From Incurvaria masculella (taxonomy: Eukaryota; Arthropoda; Insecta; Lepidoptera; Incurvariidae), in the NCBI GenBank assembly GCA_946894095.1, contig OX335663.1, positions 744,001 to 808,000 of the forward strand: a stretch of 64,000 bases of DNA, read 5' to 3'. Shown one piece after another: positions 63,833-64,000 of this stretch. The translations under genes were made by a program, and so were the position numbers. Numbering within the stretch: the stretch's first letter is position 1; each line of letters starts with the position of its first letter. The notes under the pieces were generated by a model, which was not told the origin of the DNA, ran no database searches, and was given only the letters and a program-made list of their open reading frames with translations.

Positions 63833-64000
63833 TTTACGGCCCAATACTATTACCCGCGCCCGGGGTGAGCCCGTCGCAGTCGAGACTTCATTAGGTTACT
63901 TGATTGTGGGCGAAGCGCCCTTACTTTATCCAGTGTCTGATACCATCCACACGTATTGTAATTTTGAAAGTAGTATGAACAGATTTTTCGAATTAGAAGA
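63833..64000 (+). CDS. pol: BEL/Pao polyprotein resumes, incomplete at window edge
   Basis: Open frame with VAVETSLGYLIVGEAPLLYP and MNRFFELEE, the pattern between protease and reverse transcriptase in BEL elements. It continues past the window. Confidence 0.8.

Overview
This window is nuclear DNA from an insect, most likely a moth or butterfly. It has three intron-bearing housekeeping genes with GC-richer exons in AT-rich introns. The intervening DNA is packed with repeats of lepidopteran character: tRNA/5S-headed SINEs, a GGTTCCGTACC repeat carrying a GGAC microsatellite, TTAA-flanked MITEs, and Jockey-, CR1-, R1- and RTE-like LINE ends. The order is inferred from genes and repeat style, not from a database search.

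Layout. 1-4276 (minus): the 5' part of a Ty3/gypsy-type LTR retrotransposon (LTR, primer-binding site, gag, then pol running off the left edge), abutting a 0.7 kb foldback element. 7.0-9.9 kb (minus): three exon-like blocks whose splice phases agree, probably part of an unrecognised gene. 11.7-31.9 kb (plus): glucose-6-phosphate isomerase, 12 coding exons giving 557 residues. 32.1-33.4 kb: a broken mariner-type transposon just past its 3' end. 37.9-52.4 kb (minus): flap endonuclease 1, eight coding exons giving 381 residues, with every active-site acid at the same residue number as in the human enzyme. 55.1-59.3 kb (plus): a PLGRKT homologue (plasminogen receptor with C-terminal lysine family), four exons, 155 residues, without the C-terminal lysine. 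61.6-64.0 kb (plus): a BEL/Pao retrotransposon interrupted by an R1-like LINE with an 11-bp target duplication.

The three host genes are unrelated in function: glycolysis, DNA replication/repair, and a small membrane protein. I see no operon-like cooperation. The real structure of the window lies in its transposon strata. Several insertions can be ordered because a second copy preserves the empty site: a 165-bp Harbinger-like MITE and a GGTTCCGTACC repeat inside one copy of a 0.48 kb MITE, a SINE inside a LINE end, a foldback inside a LINE tail, and an R1-like LINE inside BEL/Pao. The most unusual points are a SINE body carried by two different pol III heads (tRNA-type, and a chimera of a tRNA-type A box with 5S rRNA), a textbook -1 frameshift signal at the gag/pol junction, and a 4.2 kb TIR element of unclear superfamily with repeated TTTTCCTG motifs near both ends.
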